64,000 bases of DNA from Paraferrimonas haliotis (GCF_002282895.1 NZ_NRRB01000004.1:186001-250000); one strand, 5' to 3'. Counted from the stretch's first letter, positions 44,158-54,676 are shown. The notes: generated by a model not told the origin, from the letters alone. Translations and numbers: made by a program.

Positions 44158-45603
44158 ATGATGTCTCATTCCAGTCCATCTACAGCTGACTACAATTATA
44201 CCGTTGTACGCCAATTTGCACTCGTTACCGTTTTATGGGGTATCGTGGGCATGGCTGTCGGCGTTTTAATTGCAGCACAGCTAGTCTGGCCAGCGCTGAA
44301 CTTTGATATTGCGTGGTTAACTTATGGTCGTTTACGACCACTACATACCAACGCCGTTATCTTTGCATTCGGTACCTCGGCCCTATTTGCCACATCTTAC
44401 TATGTGGTACAAAGAACCTGTCAAACCAAGCTGTTCGCGCCAAAACTGGCTGCCTTCACATTTTGGGGTTGGCAAGCAATTATTGTGGCAGCCGCCATTA
44501 CCCTTCCGTTAGGTTTTACCTCAGGTAAAGAATACGCAGAACTGGAATGGCCAATTGATATCGCCATTGCGGTGGTTTGGGTCAGTTACGCGGTGGTCTT
44601 CTTTGGCACCATCGTTAAGCGCAAGACCTCTCACATTTACGTGGCCAACTGGTTCTTTGGCGCATTCATTATTACTGTTGCTGTTTTGCACATTGTTAAC
44701 TCAATGGCAATGCCTGTCAGTGCAATGAAATCTTACTCGGCCTATTCAGGCGCCGTCGACGCCATGGTGCAGTGGTGGTACGGTCATAACGCAGTAGGCT
44801 TCCTATTAACTGCGGGCTTCCTAGGTATGATGTACTACTTCGTACCGAAACAAGCCGGTCGTCCTGTTTATTCTTACCGTTTGTCCATCGTGCATTTCTG
44901 GGCGCTTATCTCGCTGTACATTTGGGCGGGACCGCACCACTTGCACTACACCGCACTGCCGGATTGGACACAATCTTTGGGTATGGTGATGTCGCTGATT
45001 CTGTTTGCTCCTTCTTGGGGTGGCATGATCAACGGTATCATGACCTTATCCGGCGCCTGGCATAAATTGCGTACCGACCCAATCTTACGATTCCTAGTGG
45101 TATCGCTGTCCTTCTATGGTATGTCTACCTTCGAAGGCCCAATGATGTCGATTAAGACCGTTAACGCTCTATCTCACTACACAGATTGGACCGTTGGCCA
45201 CGTACACTCTGGTGCACTTGGTTGGGTTGCGATGGTGTCTATCGGTGCCATTTATCACTTGATTCCAAACTTGTTCAATCAAGGTCGCATGTACAGCATT
45301 TCTTTGATTAACACCCACTTCTGGTTAGCCACCATTGGTACCGTGTTATACATTGTTGCTATGTGGATTTCCGGTGTAATGCAAGGTCTTATGTGGCGCG
45401 CGGTTAACGCCGATGGCACCCTGACCTACAGCTTTGTTGAAAGCTTGCAAGCGTCATACCCATTCTACTTCGTTCGTTTTGTTGGCGGTGCCTTCTTCTT
45501 AGCGGGTATGTTCTTAATGGCCTACAACGTTTATCGCACCATTAAAGCGCCTGCAAACTCTTTGCAAGCCGAAGCTGATACAGCTGAAATGAAAGCGGCG
45601 TAA
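44158..45603 (+). CDS. ccoN: CcoN, cbb3 oxidase catalytic subunit I
   Basis: 481 residues, about 12 membrane helices with the conserved heme/CuB histidines ([61 protein letters not shown]). It reduces O2 at the low-spin b/high-spin b3-CuB centre with high affinity and pumps protons. First gene of ccoNOQP. Codons for an ATG pair lie at the start; GGAAG precedes. Confidence 0.98.
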   Translation: MMSHSSPSTADYNYTVVRQFALVTVLWGIVGMAVGVLIAAQLVWPALNFDIAWLTYGRLRPLHTNAVIFAFGTSALFATSYYVVQRTCQTKLFAPKLAAFTFWGWQAIIVAAAITLPLGFTSGKEYAELEWPIDIAIAVVWVSYAVVFFGTIVKRKTSHIYVANWFFGAFIITVAVLHIVNSMAMPVSAMKSYSAYSGAVDAMVQWWYGHNAVGFLLTAGFLGMMYYFVPKQAGRPVYSYRLSIVHFWALISLYIWAGPHHLHYTALPDWTQSLGMVMSLILFAPSWGGMINGIMTLSGAWHKLRTDPILRFLVVSLSFYGMSTFEGPMMSIKTVNALSHYTDWTVGHVHSGALGWVAMVSIGAIYHLIPNLFNQGRMYSISLINTHFWLATIGTVLYIVAMWISGVMQGLMWRAVNADGTLTYSFVESLQASYPFYFVRFVGGAFFLAGMFLMAYNVYRTIKAPANSLQAEADTAEMKAA

Positions 45604-45615
45604 GGAGTAGATAAC

Positions 45616-46221
45616 ATGAAATTGAATCACGAATTAGTAGAAAAGAACATTGGCTTAATGGCGGTACTTATCGTTATCGCAATTAGCTTCGGTGGTCTGG
45701 TTCAAATTGTTCCTTTGATGTTCCAAAAGGACACCACTGAGCCAGTTGCTAACTTACGTCCGTATACAGCATTAGAAGTTGAAGGTCGTGACATCTACAT
45801 CCGCGAAGGTTGTTTTGGCTGCCACAGTCAAATGATCCGACCTATGCGTGCAGAAACTGAACGCTATGGTCACTACTCGGTTGCTGGTGAATCGGTTTGG
45901 GATCACCCTTTCCAATGGGGCTCAAAACGCACCGGTCCTGACTTGGCTCGTGTAGGTGGACGTTACTCAGATGAATGGCATCGTGTCCATTTAATCGACC
46001 CTCGTGCAGTAGTGCCTGAGTCGAATATGCCTGGATATCCTTGGTTGGAAGACAACGTTCTAGACGGCAAGATTACTGGTAGAAAACTATCAGCCTTGCG
46101 TACCCTGGGCGTTCCTTACGAGCAAGCTGACATCGATGGCGCTGAGCAAGCAGTTAAAGGCAAAACCGAAATGGAAGCCTTAATTGCTTATCTTCAATCA
46201 CTTGGCCATGCGCTTAAATAA
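45616..46221 (+). CDS. ccoO: CcoO, cbb3 oxidase monoheme cytochrome c subunit
   Basis: 201 residues: one N-terminal membrane helix ([19 protein letters not shown]), one heme c site GCFGCH (~67) with the CcoO-specific SQMIRPM after it, and a Met axial ligand region ([10 protein letters not shown]). It passes electrons from CcoP to CcoN in the periplasm. 12 bases after ccoN. Confidence 0.98.
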   Translation: MKLNHELVEKNIGLMAVLIVIAISFGGLVQIVPLMFQKDTTEPVANLRPYTALEVEGRDIYIREGCFGCHSQMIRPMRAETERYGHYSVAGESVWDHPFQWGSKRTGPDLARVGGRYSDEWHRVHLIDPRAVVPESNMPGYPWLEDNVLDGKITGRKLSALRTLGVPYEQADIDGAEQAVKGKTEMEALIAYLQSLGHALK

Positions 46222-46237
46222 GCCTTAGGAGGACCAC

Positions 46238-46414
46238 ATGGATTACGGTACGTTTCAAGGGATTTTAACACTCGTTCTAATGATTGCCTTTTTGGGCATA
46301 GTAGCGTGGGCGTATAGCTCCCGCCAAAAGAAGTCCTTTGAAGAAGCCGCGAATTTGGTCTTCTCTGACGAACAAAAGGACGTGGAATCGAAAGATTCAG
46401 GAGAAACTAGATAA
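46238..46414 (+). CDS. ccoQ: CcoQ, small cbb3 oxidase subunit
   Basis: 58 residues: MDYGTFQGILT, one membrane helix (LVLMIAFLGIVAWAYSS), then a charged tail. Excellent SD TAGGAGG before the ATG. Its TAA overlaps the ccoP ATG by one base (TAATG). CcoQ stabilises the assembled oxidase. Confidence 0.93.
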   Translation: MDYGTFQGILTLVLMIAFLGIVAWAYSSRQKKSFEEAANLVFSDEQKDVESKDSGETR

Positions 46415-47355
46415 TGAGTGTATTTTGGAGTTGGTGGATTGCCATCATTACATTAGGCGTAATCGGGTTAAGTGCATTCTTAATTTACTACTGTTTACGC
46501 AATGACACAGGCGTTAAAGAAGGCGAGTCAATGGGTCATGAATTCGATGGTATCGAAGAATTGAACAACCCGTTGCCTAAATGGTGGACCTACATGTTCA
46601 TCGCGACCATTATTTACGGCTTAGGCTATTTGGCTTTGTACCCGGGTTTGGTTGCGTTTGGCAACGCATTAGGCTGGGCGTCGTCCGAGCATAACGTGAT
46701 TGCTGAAACCGAAAACGGTGTTAAGCCATTAACCGTAGTGGTTAATCAGTACCAAAGCGAAGAAGACGAAGCTCAAAAAGTCTTTGGGCCTATCTTTGCC
46801 GCTTACGCTGAAAAATCGGTTGAAGAGCTGGCTAACGACGAGGAAGCCATCAAGGTTGGTCGTCGTTTGTACTTGCAAAACTGTGCTCAATGCCATGGTT
46901 CCGATGCTAAAGGTGCCACCGGCTTCCCTAACATTGCTGATGGCAATTGGATTTGGGGTGGAACCGGCGCTGAAATCAAAACCACGCTGATGAACGGTCG
47001 TAAAGGCATGATGCCGCCAAAAGGTGGTTTGCCAATAACCGATGAAGAAGTGCCGGCGTTGGCTGAGTACGTAATCAGCTTATCGGGTCGCGATCATGAC
47101 GCAGCGAAAGCAGCTGAAGGCCAAAAAGCCTTTATGAAAGGGTGTTTTGCTTGTCACGGTATGGACGGAACCGGTAATAAGTTTATGGGTGCCCCTAACC
47201 TGACCGATGACGCGTGGGTCTACGGCGGCAGTCGTAAAGCAATTGAGCACTCCATCATTAAAGGTCGCAGTGGCGTAATGCCAGCGTGGAAAGACGTATT
47301 AGGTGAAGAAAAAGTTCACGTGATTTCGTCCTACGTATACAGCCTCAACCAATAA
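46414..47355 (+). CDS. ccoP: CcoP, cbb3 oxidase diheme cytochrome c subunit
   Basis: 313 residues. Two N-terminal membrane helices (WWIAIITLGVIGLSAFLIYY and PKWWTYMFIATIIYGLGYLALYP, about 1-80), then two cytochrome c domains with CAQCH (~156) and CFACH (~245). Met ligands are in MMPPKGG and VMPAWKD. It receives electrons from soluble or bc1-linked cytochromes. A strong terminator follows 12 bases later. Confidence 0.98.
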   Translation: MSVFWSWWIAIITLGVIGLSAFLIYYCLRNDTGVKEGESMGHEFDGIEELNNPLPKWWTYMFIATIIYGLGYLALYPGLVAFGNALGWASSEHNVIAETENGVKPLTVVVNQYQSEEDEAQKVFGPIFAAYAEKSVEELANDEEAIKVGRRLYLQNCAQCHGSDAKGATGFPNIADGNWIWGGTGAEIKTTLMNGRKGMMPPKGGLPITDEEVPALAEYVISLSGRDHDAAKAAEGQKAFMKGCFACHGMDGTGNKFMGAPNLTDDAWVYGGSRKAIEHSIIKGRSGVMPAWKDVLGEEKVHVISSYVYSLNQ

Positions 47356-47366
47356 GTTGAGTCGAT

Positions 47367-47394
47367 AAGGGCTCCTACACGGAGCCCTTTTTTT
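47367..47394 (+). terminator. Terminator between ccoP and the assembly genes
   Basis: GGGCTCC (47369-47375), loop TACAC, GGAGCCC (47381-47387), T-run to 47394, with flanking AA/TT extending the stem. It would separate the abundant oxidase message from the fixH-ccoI-ccoS assembly genes, with partial readthrough. Confidence 0.88.
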
Positions 47395-47412
47395 ATAATC
47401 ACAGGAAATGAT

Positions 47413-47892
47413 ATGAACGAAAATACGCCTTGGTACAAGCAGTTCTGGCCATGGGTGTTGATTGGTATTCCCGCTTCCGCGGTTATCTCCAGTCTGTACT
47501 TAGTTAAGATAGCGGTTGATAACAAAGACTCATTGGTCGCTGAAGATTATTATAAAAAAGGCAAAGCCATTAACCTGGATCTTGCCAAAATCGACGAGGC
47601 GAAAGCCTTAGGTCTCGAATTCGCCATGTCATTTGAAGCCGGCGAAGTGCTCATCGAGCAAGTTGCAGGTACGCCTTATGAAGGCGCACTCTCAGTAAAC
47701 TTCTACCACCCTACTCTCGAAGCGCGTGACAAGAACGTATTGTTAACCGCCGATGGCTCCGGTATTTATCGCTTGCAGACAGACAAAGATTTCAGTGGTA
47801 ATTGGGAAGTCCAGTTAGACAGCTACGATAGCCGTTGGCGTTTACAAAAACGCATCCACCTTCCAAGACAAGAGCCCATTCGGTTTAACTAA
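47413..47892 (+). CDS. ccoH: FixH/CcoH-family assembly protein
   Basis: 159 residues: single N-terminal membrane helix (WPWVLIGIPASAVISSLYLV), then DNKDSLVAEDYYKKGKAIN, the FixH signature, and a beta-rich periplasmic domain (GALSVNFYHP, SGNWEVQLDSYD). It is required for cbb3 oxidase assembly and stability. Followed by ccoI after 3 bases. Confidence 0.92.
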   Translation: MNENTPWYKQFWPWVLIGIPASAVISSLYLVKIAVDNKDSLVAEDYYKKGKAINLDLAKIDEAKALGLEFAMSFEAGEVLIEQVAGTPYEGALSVNFYHPTLEARDKNVLLTADGSGIYRLQTDKDFSGNWEVQLDSYDSRWRLQKRIHLPRQEPIRFN

Positions 47893-47895
47893 TTT

Positions 47896-50280
47896 ATGAG
47901 TCACAGCAGTTGTTTTCATTGCGGTGAAGTTGTTGCCAAGGATGGTGAGTTTCAAGCCGAAGTTAATGGTCAAATTCAAACCTTGTGTTGCGCTGGATGC
48001 GAAGCCGTTTGTAAAGCCATTCTCGATGCAGGATTAACCAATTACTATAAGTTTCGTACTAAACAAGGTGCTCGTCAGGCTGATCTCGTCCCCGAGCAAC
48101 TAAAACGCTTTGAAGCGTTCGACATCGATGATGTCCAACAAGAATTCGTTGAGGTTGACGGTGAGTTAACCAGTGCCACCATTACCATAGAAGGTATTAC
48201 CTGTGCTGCGTGCGCCTGGCTCATTGAGCAAAAAGTTCGTCAGCTTAAAGGCGTTAATCACATTGCGGTTAACAGCACCACCGAACGTGCCGTTTTAAAA
48301 TGGAACGCTGAACAATTAGCCTTATCCGAAATCTTTGCGGTTATTCATAAAATTGGTTACAGCGCATCACCGTTTGTGGTTAACGACGCTGAAGTTCAAA
48401 ACAAACGCAACAGCCGTCGCTTTTTGGTGCGTTTAGGACTCGCCGGCATCGCCACCATGCAAGTGATGATGTTTGCTCTGGCGCTTTATGCCAATAACTT
48501 TTTCCACATGGATCAAGAGTACATCGACTATTTCCGCTGGGTTAGCATGATCTTTGCTGCACCCGTAGTCTTGTACTCCGCTCAACCGTTTTACTTCTCG
48601 GCCTTTCGAGCTCTATGGAGCGGCCGAGTTAACATGGATACGCCGGTGTCCATCGCCATCATCACCGCTTACATTGCCAGTTGTGTCGCCACGGTAAATG
48701 GTACCGGAGAGGTGTATTTCGAATCGGTTTCCATGTTTACCTTCTTTTTGCTCATAGGGCGTTTCTTTGAGCAAAAGGCCCGACAAAAAGCGGCTGAAAG
48801 CGCCTCTAACTTGCACAAATTGGTACCGCTTAGTGCTCAACTCATCCGCGACGATGGCATCAGTACCGTCAGTGCCCGTTCATTAAAAGTAGGCGATAAA
48901 GTTTTGGTAGCCGATGGCGACACCATTCCCGTAGACGGAGAATTGCTTGAAGGCCACACCAGCATCAATGAGTCCATGCTTACCGGTGAGCACATGCCCG
49001 TAGAAAAGCAACTTGGCGATCCATTATATGCCGGTACCATTAACGTCGAACAACCGTTAACCCTAACCGTAACTGCAACGGGTAGCCAACAATTAGTGTC
49101 GCAAATCATACGCCTCCAAGACGAAGCCGCCAGTGCTAAGCCCAAAGTGGCTATGTTGGCAGATAAGCTGGCTCGTTACTTTATTCCCGGCGTTTTGATT
49201 GCAGGCGCATTAAGTTACGCCATTTGGAGCTACATCGAGCCTTCGCACGCCTTTTGGGTGGCGTTAGCGGTATTGGTTGCCACCTGCCCATGTGCTTTAT
49301 CGCTAGCGACGCCAACTGCTGTAACCAGTGGTACCGCGCGTTTGCAAATGGCCGGAATCCTGAGCCGGCGCAAAGACGTGTTTGAGCGGTTAACTTCCCT
49401 TGATGGCGTTATTTTCGATAAAACCGGCACCCTCACCCACGGCCATTTTAACGTTGAAGCAGTAACACTGTTTGCCGAAACGAACGAGCAGCAAGCGTTG
49501 GCGATCGCCTCCGCGTTAGAACAAGGCTCTACTCACCCAATTGCTCAGGCGTTTAGCCAATACCAGCAGTCTTCACTCATCGCTACAGCTATTGAAAGTC
49601 ACGTTGGCAACGGCATTAGTGCCACCGTCAATAACCAGCGTTTTCACTTAGGCAGTCATAAATTCACAAAGCAAACACCCATTGCCGGCAAGCAAAGCAT
49701 TTGGCTAATGGCCGACGAACAATTAATTGCACGCTTTGACCTAAGTGATGAAATGCGCAAAGACGCCCAACAAAGCATTCAGTTGTTGCAACAAATGGGT
49801 CTCGACGTGCACATTGCCAGCGGCGATAACCTTCAAACCGTTAAAGCAATGGCAACTCAGTTAAACGTTCGCCATTATCATGGTGAACTGACGCCGCAGC
49901 AAAAACTGGAACTGATTCAATCGTTGCAACAAAACGGTAAACGCTACGCCATGTTTGGCGATGGTATTAACGATGCGCCCGTATTAGCCGGCGCCGACTT
50001 ATCGTTAGCAATGGGCAGTGGCGCTGCCATGTCGAAAAGTAAAGCCGATCTCATTTTGCTGGGCGACAGTTTATTAGGGCTTACCCAAGCCATTTGTATT
50101 GCAACCCAAACCCAACGTACAATTAAACAAAATTTAATGTGGGCATTGGGGTACAACATCACCATTTTACCCCTGGCCATGGCCGGACTGGTGCCACCGT
50201 ATATTGCGGCGTTAGGCATGTCCGCAAGCTCGTTGCTGGTTGTTGGTAATAGCGTCCGCCTGTTAAGAAAACACGCATAA
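47896..50280 (+). CDS. ccoI: CcoI/FixI, Cu-exporting P1B-type ATPase for oxidase assembly
   Basis: 794 residues. N-terminal Cys-rich metal region (CFHCGEVV, CCAGCEAVC) plus a heavy-metal domain (GITCAACAWLIEQ), eight membrane helices, the transport motif CPC in ATCPCALSLATPT (~464), phosphorylation site DKTGT (~508), TGE and GDGINDAP. The N-terminal zinc-finger-like part marks the CcoI subfamily, which delivers copper for the CuB centre rather than for general detoxification. Confidence 0.96.
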   Translation: MSHSSCFHCGEVVAKDGEFQAEVNGQIQTLCCAGCEAVCKAILDAGLTNYYKFRTKQGARQADLVPEQLKRFEAFDIDDVQQEFVEVDGELTSATITIEGITCAACAWLIEQKVRQLKGVNHIAVNSTTERAVLKWNAEQLALSEIFAVIHKIGYSASPFVVNDAEVQNKRNSRRFLVRLGLAGIATMQVMMFALALYANNFFHMDQEYIDYFRWVSMIFAAPVVLYSAQPFYFSAFRALWSGRVNMDTPVSIAIITAYIASCVATVNGTGEVYFESVSMFTFFLLIGRFFEQKARQKAAESASNLHKLVPLSAQLIRDDGISTVSARSLKVGDKVLVADGDTIPVDGELLEGHTSINESMLTGEHMPVEKQLGDPLYAGTINVEQPLTLTVTATGSQQLVSQIIRLQDEAASAKPKVAMLADKLARYFIPGVLIAGALSYAIWSYIEPSHAFWVALAVLVATCPCALSLATPTAVTSGTARLQMAGILSRRKDVFERLTSLDGVIFDKTGTLTHGHFNVEAVTLFAETNEQQALAIASALEQGSTHPIAQAFSQYQQSSLIATAIESHVGNGISATVNNQRFHLGSHKFTKQTPIAGKQSIWLMADEQLIARFDLSDEMRKDAQQSIQLLQQMGLDVHIASGDNLQTVKAMATQLNVRHYHGELTPQQKLELIQSLQQNGKRYAMFGDGINDAPVLAGADLSLAMGSGAAMSKSKADLILLGDSLLGLTQAICIATQTQRTIKQNLMWALGYNITILPLAMAGLVPPYIAALGMSASSLLVVGNSVRLLRKHA

Positions 50281-50292
50281 AAGGAACAGAAC

Positions 50293-50493
50293 TTGAGCAT
50301 TATTTACGTACTCATTCCCATCGCCATGCTGTTTGTGATCGTTGCGGTATCGATTTTCTTTTGGGCGGTGCGTTCTGACCAATTTGAAGATCTAGAGCGT
50401 CAAAGTGTTTCCATCCTTTTCGATGACGAGCCGCAGCCAAAAACTAAGACTGACGCATCTAAGTCCGAATCCGATAAACCAAAAAGCCACTAG
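50293..50493 (+). CDS. ccoS: CcoS, cbb3 oxidase maturation protein
   Basis: 66 residues, TTG start with AAGGAAC upstream. The conserved IIYVLIPIAMLFVIVAVSIFFWAVRSDQFEDLE membrane segment and following charged helix (given here in part as the helix through WAVRSDQF) define the FixS/CcoS family. It is needed for cofactor insertion into CcoN. Located between ccoI and a DsbD_2-like gene. Confidence 0.93.
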   Translation: MSIIYVLIPIAMLFVIVAVSIFFWAVRSDQFEDLERQSVSILFDDEPQPKTKTDASKSESDKPKSH

Positions 50494-50498
50494 CTCTC

Positions 50499-51179
50499 AT
50501 GACCGAATTAACGCCCTACGCGGCGTTTGTCGTTGGCCTATTAGGCGCCGGACATTGCTTTGGCATGTGCGGCGGTTTAATGGCCGCCATGAGCATGGCC
50601 ATAAAAGGCGCAACCCCAGCGCAACGTTTTCAGTTGTTGGTTGGCTATAATCTTGGACGCATAGTGAGCTATGCGCTCATTGGTGCCTTGATCGCAGCCT
50701 TTACATTAACCCTAGCTAAGGTCACTCAACTGAACGCACACTTAGTGTGGTTACGCGTATTGGCAGCGCTGTTAATGATGCTCACCGCGTTATACATTGC
50801 CGGTATTAATCAATGGCTTATGGCCATTGAACGCCTAGGCCAAGGTGTATGGCGCTCCATTCAACCGCTGGCACAACGCTTGTTGTCGGTGGAAAACCCA
50901 TTTCAAGCCTTTTTAGCGGGCATGGTTTGGGGTTGGTTACCTTGTGGACTGGTTTACAGCATGCTGACTTGGTCATTAGCCAGTGCAGATGTCCAGCAGG
51001 GAGCGCTGTTAATGGCCGCTTTTGGCGTGGGAACACTGCCAGCCCTATTAGCCATAGGCGTAAGCGCTGAACGCTTAAAAGCCTGGGTACAAAACACCAA
51101 AGTACGGCGCTTAAGTGCCTTACTGCTGTTTGCATACGCCACTCACACACTGGTGGTTGCGCTGCAACAGATGCGCTAG
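50499..51179 (+). CDS. TauE/SafE-like (DsbD_2/UreH-type) membrane protein
   Basis: 226 residues, six predicted membrane helices. Motifs [16 protein letters not shown] and [16 protein letters not shown], each with Cys in a membrane helix, match the DsbD_2/UreH family rather than true sulfite exporters. Such genes are standard members of cbb3 clusters and probably act in metal or redox handling for oxidase assembly. Five bases after ccoS. Confidence 0.88.
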   Translation: MTELTPYAAFVVGLLGAGHCFGMCGGLMAAMSMAIKGATPAQRFQLLVGYNLGRIVSYALIGALIAAFTLTLAKVTQLNAHLVWLRVLAALLMMLTALYIAGINQWLMAIERLGQGVWRSIQPLAQRLLSVENPFQAFLAGMVWGWLPCGLVYSMLTWSLASADVQQGALLMAAFGVGTLPALLAIGVSAERLKAWVQNTKVRRLSALLLFAYATHTLVVALQQMR

Positions 51180-51237
51180 CAGCCAATGCTTTTTTCGTTT
51201 ACCATTAGAGATGTCGTTATCCATTATGAGAGATCCA

Positions 51238-51981
51238 ATGTCAGCAGACAGTCTGATTAAAAAACGCCCGCTTGTGCAAGGTTGTGCCATTCATTGTCAC
51301 GACTGCTCTATGGGGCCGTTATGCATTCCTTTTACGCTGGATAACACCGAATTAGATAAGCTTGATAACATTATTGAGCGCAAAAAACCCATCCAAAAAG
51401 GTGAGCAACTGTTTAAAACTGGCGATGGCCTTAAGGCTTTGTACGCCATTCGAAGCGGTACTATTAAAAGCTTCACCATTACTGAGCAAGGCGATGAGCA
51501 AATCACAGGCTTTCATTTAGCAGGCGATGTCATCGGCTTTGACGGGATCCACGCAAACCAACATCAAAGTTTTGCCCAAGCTTTAGAAACGTCTATGGTG
51601 TGTGAAGTGCCCTACGACATGCTGGACGAGCTATCTGGCAGTATGCCAAAGCTTAGACAACAAATTATGCGACTAATGAGTAATGAAATTAGCGTCGATC
51701 AAGAGATGATTTTGTTGTTGTCTAAGAAAAACGCCGAAGAACGTTTGTCTTCGTTTATCGTTAATCTTGCCAATCGGTTTGGCAGTCGCGGGTTTTCTTC
51801 TAAAGAGTTTCGCTTAAGCATGACTCGAGGCGACATCGGCAACTACCTTGGACTCACGGTTGAAACCATTTCCAGACTGCTAGGACGCTTTCAAAAAACC
51901 GGCTTAATTGAAGTAAAAGGCAAGTACATAACGATAATCGATATCGATGGCCTCACCGAACTGGCAGGAATTGCAAAATAA
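51238..51981 (+). CDS. fnr: FNR (EtrA/Anr-type) oxygen-sensing regulator
   Basis: 247 residues from the ATG at 51238. This start puts the cluster cysteines at 16, 20, 23 and 29, exactly as in E. coli FNR, where Cys20, 23, 29 and a later Cys (here in TSMVCEVP) hold the 4Fe-4S cluster. cNMP-type beta-roll ([14 protein letters not shown]...[16 protein letters not shown]), dimer helix and [24 protein letters not shown] follow. Upstream in-frame ATGs (51214, 51226) would only add residues. It binds TTGAT-N4-ATCAA; near-matches lie before ccoN and uspE. Confidence 0.96.
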   Translation: MSADSLIKKRPLVQGCAIHCHDCSMGPLCIPFTLDNTELDKLDNIIERKKPIQKGEQLFKTGDGLKALYAIRSGTIKSFTITEQGDEQITGFHLAGDVIGFDGIHANQHQSFAQALETSMVCEVPYDMLDELSGSMPKLRQQIMRLMSNEISVDQEMILLLSKKNAEERLSSFIVNLANRFGSRGFSSKEFRLSMTRGDIGNYLGLTVETISRLLGRFQKTGLIEVKGKYITIIDIDGLTELAGIAK

Positions 51982-51992
51982 CGGCCATTTTA

Positions 51993-52006
51993 TTGATATA
52001 GTTCAG
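51993..52006 (+). promoter_or_regulatory. Weak FNR-like box before uspE
   Basis: TTGAT-ATAG-TTCAG has two mismatches in the right half but shares TTGATATAG with the box before ccoN. It is 61 bases before the uspE ATG. Confidence 0.35.
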
Positions 52007-52066
52007 GGTAAACTAAGCATATTGGCTCTATATATTAGATAACCATTTCATTTTGGAGTGCACATA

Positions 52067-52990
52067 ATGAAGGACTATAAAAAACTGTTAGTGGTCATCG
52101 ATCCCACCAAAGAAAGTCAACCGGCACTCGGTCGAGCGCTGGAGTTATCTGCCAAGACCGGTGCTCAAATCACTGCATTTCTAACCATTTACGACTTTTC
52201 CTACGACATGACCTCTATGTTATCCGGTGAAGAGCGTGAAGCCATGCGTGACGGGGTGGTTGCCGATCGTAAACAGTGGTTACAAGAGCTCATTGCCCCT
52301 GTGGCTAGCAATGTTGAGGTTAAAGTCATTTGGCACAACCGCCCCTTCGAAAGCATTATTAACGAAGTGATGGCCAATGGCTTTGACATGATCATTAAAG
52401 CCACTCACGAGCACGACATGTTGAAGTCTATTGTATTCACACCAACCGATTGGCATTTACTGCGTAAAGCGCCAGTGCCGGTTTTATTGGTTAAAGAGCA
52501 CGAGTGGCCAGTCAACGGTAAAGTGGTGTGCGCCATTAACGTCTCCGACGAGAACGAGGCCAACCATAAGCTGAATCGCACCATCATCACCACGGCTAAA
52601 AAGCTTGCCAAAGAAATTGATGCGCAAGTGCATTTGGTCAACGGCTTCCCCAGCACGCCAGTTAATATAGTGATTGAGTTGCCCGATTTTGACGCGGCGG
52701 CGTACAACGCTTCTATCCACAGCCAACATCAATCTCGAGTCCATGATTTGGCTCAAGAGTTTGATATCGACCCTAGTTGCTGTCATATAGAAGAAGGCTT
52801 AGCGGAAGAAGTGATTCCCGCGGTCGCAAAACGTTTGGACGCCGAGCTTGTTATTCTTGGCACCGCGGGGCGCACCGGCATCTCGGCCGCTTTAATTGGC
52901 AATACAGCCGAGCACGTTATTGACAGTCTCGACTGCGATTTATTGGCCATCAAACCAGAAGGTTACGTGTCACCTTTGGTCCAAGAGTAA
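52067..52990 (+). CDS. uspE: UspE, tandem universal stress protein
   Basis: 307 residues from the ATG at 52067 (GGAG 8 bases upstream; a GTG three codons earlier is less likely). Two Usp domains: the first begins YKKLLVVIDPTKES, the second has GTAGRTGISAALIGNTAEHVI, a G-x2-G-x9-G(S/N) nucleotide-binding style motif. Placed directly after fnr as in E. coli, where UspE aids survival under stress and anaerobiosis. Confidence 0.94.
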   Translation: MKDYKKLLVVIDPTKESQPALGRALELSAKTGAQITAFLTIYDFSYDMTSMLSGEEREAMRDGVVADRKQWLQELIAPVASNVEVKVIWHNRPFESIINEVMANGFDMIIKATHEHDMLKSIVFTPTDWHLLRKAPVPVLLVKEHEWPVNGKVVCAINVSDENEANHKLNRTIITTAKKLAKEIDAQVHLVNGFPSTPVNIVIELPDFDAAAYNASIHSQHQSRVHDLAQEFDIDPSCCHIEEGLAEEVIPAVAKRLDAELVILGTAGRTGISAALIGNTAEHVIDSLDCDLLAIKPEGYVSPLVQE

Positions 52991-53009
52991 TCTTAAGCAC
53001 GTCACAGCT

Positions 53010-53035
53010 GCGGTAAAACCTTAGGGTTTTGCCGC
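53010..53035 (+). terminator. Hairpin after uspE (possible terminator)
   Basis: GCGGTAAAACC (53010-53020), loop TTAG, GGTTTTGCCGC (53025-53035): 11 pairs including one wobble. No T-run follows (CCTCTCCCC), so termination would be weak; it could be a stable 3' end instead. Confidence 0.5.
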
Positions 53036-53117
53036 CCTCTCCCCTTTACCCCAATCCAGTTTGCTGGAATAATACGCGCCCTGAATAATCCGGCTAGACA
53101 ACACACAAGGCACCCCC

Positions 53118-54047
53118 GTGGAAGAACTTTCTCAGAAACAAAAAACGCGCATGAACAAGTTACAAAAACGCTTGCGACGTGAAATGGGTAATGCCATTCA
53201 AGATTTCAACATGATTGAAGACGGTGACTTGGTCATGGTGTGTTTATCCGGCGGTAAAGACAGTTACACCATGCTGGAGATCTTATCCAATCTACAAAAA
53301 GCCGCTCCCATCGATTTTAAATTAGTGGCGGTAAATTTGGATCAAAAGCAGCCAGGTTTTCCAGAGGATGTATTACCAGCCTATCTCAATGGTTTAGACA
53401 TCCCTTATCATATTCTAGAGAAAGACACTTACTCTGTGGTTAAGGAAAAAGTTCCAGAAGGTAAAACCACCTGCTCCTTATGCTCTAGATTACGCCGCGG
53501 CACGCTGTATGGCTTTGCTCAAAAAATTGGCGCGACAAAAATCGCTTTAGGCCATCACCGCGACGACATCATCGAAACGTTCTTCCTCAATATGTTTTAT
53601 GGCGGTAAATTAAAGTCCATGCCACCTAAGTTGAGATCAGATGATGGCGCTAACGTGGTAATAAGACCGTTAGCCTACAGCCGAGAAAAAGACATCCTAG
53701 AGTACGCGGAATTTAAACAATTCCCAATTATTCCGTGTAATCTGTGCGGCTCTCAAGAGAATTTAAAAAGAAAAATGGTTAAGCAAATGCTGACTCAATG
53801 GGACAAGCAATTTCCTGGTCGCGTTGAAACCATTTTCACAGCATTGCAAAACATAGCACCTTCGCAATTGGTGGATCGCAATCTATTTGATTTCAGTGCG
53901 TTAGTGCGCGATGAACATGCCAAACCCAGCGGTCCGGTTGCAGAATCTGAGCTACCGGCCTTTGACTACCTTGATATCGATAATTCAGGCCACATTAATT
54001 TGGACAACAGCCAACGCATTGATGTTGTCCAACAATTTAAGCCTTAA
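53118..54047 (+). CDS. ttcA: TtcA, tRNA 2-thiocytidine synthetase
   Basis: 309 residues, GTG start. PP-loop SGGKDS (44-49), CSLC (Cys119/Cys122) and a third Cys in PCNLCGSQ supply the 4Fe-4S site. It adds sulfur to cytidine 32 of some tRNAs using ATP. It is commonly found near fnr/uspE. Tail overlaps the convergent DUF2987-like gene by 4 bases. Confidence 0.96.
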   Translation: MEELSQKQKTRMNKLQKRLRREMGNAIQDFNMIEDGDLVMVCLSGGKDSYTMLEILSNLQKAAPIDFKLVAVNLDQKQPGFPEDVLPAYLNGLDIPYHILEKDTYSVVKEKVPEGKTTCSLCSRLRRGTLYGFAQKIGATKIALGHHRDDIIETFFLNMFYGGKLKSMPPKLRSDDGANVVIRPLAYSREKDILEYAEFKQFPIIPCNLCGSQENLKRKMVKQMLTQWDKQFPGRVETIFTALQNIAPSQLVDRNLFDFSALVRDEHAKPSGPVAESELPAFDYLDIDNSGHINLDNSQRIDVVQQFKP

Positions 54048-54676
54048 AACCACGCGGTAATTTTAAAGTGCTGCGGCACCACACTGAGTGACTCAACCTG
54101 AGCCAGTTGTTGTGAAGACAACTGCAAGGTTGAATGCGCTGCTATGCTTGAAACGGTCGCTAGACCGGTTATAACAATGGCTTCGTCAGACTCATTGTGC
54201 AACGTAACGCCGGTTAATGGATCCCTAAAATAACGCATAGGAAACCCAGCAAAGCGGTCGTAAACCTTATCTAATTGCTGATAAACCGACATTAACCAAT
54301 CGCCACTAACATCGCTACTTAGTGCAGGTTTCGATTGAATTGAAATGGCGAGATTACAACTGGTCTCAGTGCCATCAACATCCACTTCTAACAAAGCTCT
54401 ATCCGATTTTAGTCGACGGTCAAAAGGCACCATTAACGAGCCATCGTGTCCTACCATTAAAGATTGTCTGTGCTTTTTGTTTATCAGGGTTAACGAACTA
54501 ATTTCACAGGAATCCTGTGCAGCCGGTCGCACAAAGAATTTCACGTCAATTAAGTTTACTTCTGCTTTCTTTAAGCTGTTTAAGCGGTCATAAAAACCGC
54601 CGTATTCTAAGGCGATGGTATCTGCAAAGGTAATACTGGGAACTAACATAGCCAGTAGGGCTAAGACTGCTTTCAT
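54044..54676 (-). CDS. Periplasmic DUF2987-like protein
   Basis: 210 residues: signal peptide (cut near TFA/DTIAL) then a beta-rich protein with [27 protein letters not shown] and [23 protein letters not shown], the pattern I associate with DUF2987 of Vibrio/Shewanella. Two Cys (DSCEIS, TSCNLA) could form a disulfide. Function unknown. Confidence 0.7.
   Translation of the reverse strand: MKAVLALLAMLVPSITFADTIALEYGGFYDRLNSLKKAEVNLIDVKFFVRPAAQDSCEISSLTLINKKHRQSLMVGHDGSLMVPFDRRLKSDRALLEVDVDGTETSCNLAISIQSKPALSSDVSGDWLMSVYQQLDKVYDRFAGFPMRYFRDPLTGVTLHNESDEAIVITGLATVSSIAAHSTLQLSSQQLAQVESLSVVPQHFKITAWF

Noticed and set aside
51115-51237. Upstream extension of the fnr reading frame
   Set aside because: It would overlap the preceding gene and shift the cluster cysteines from the E. 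coli positions; the ATG at 51238 fits exactly.
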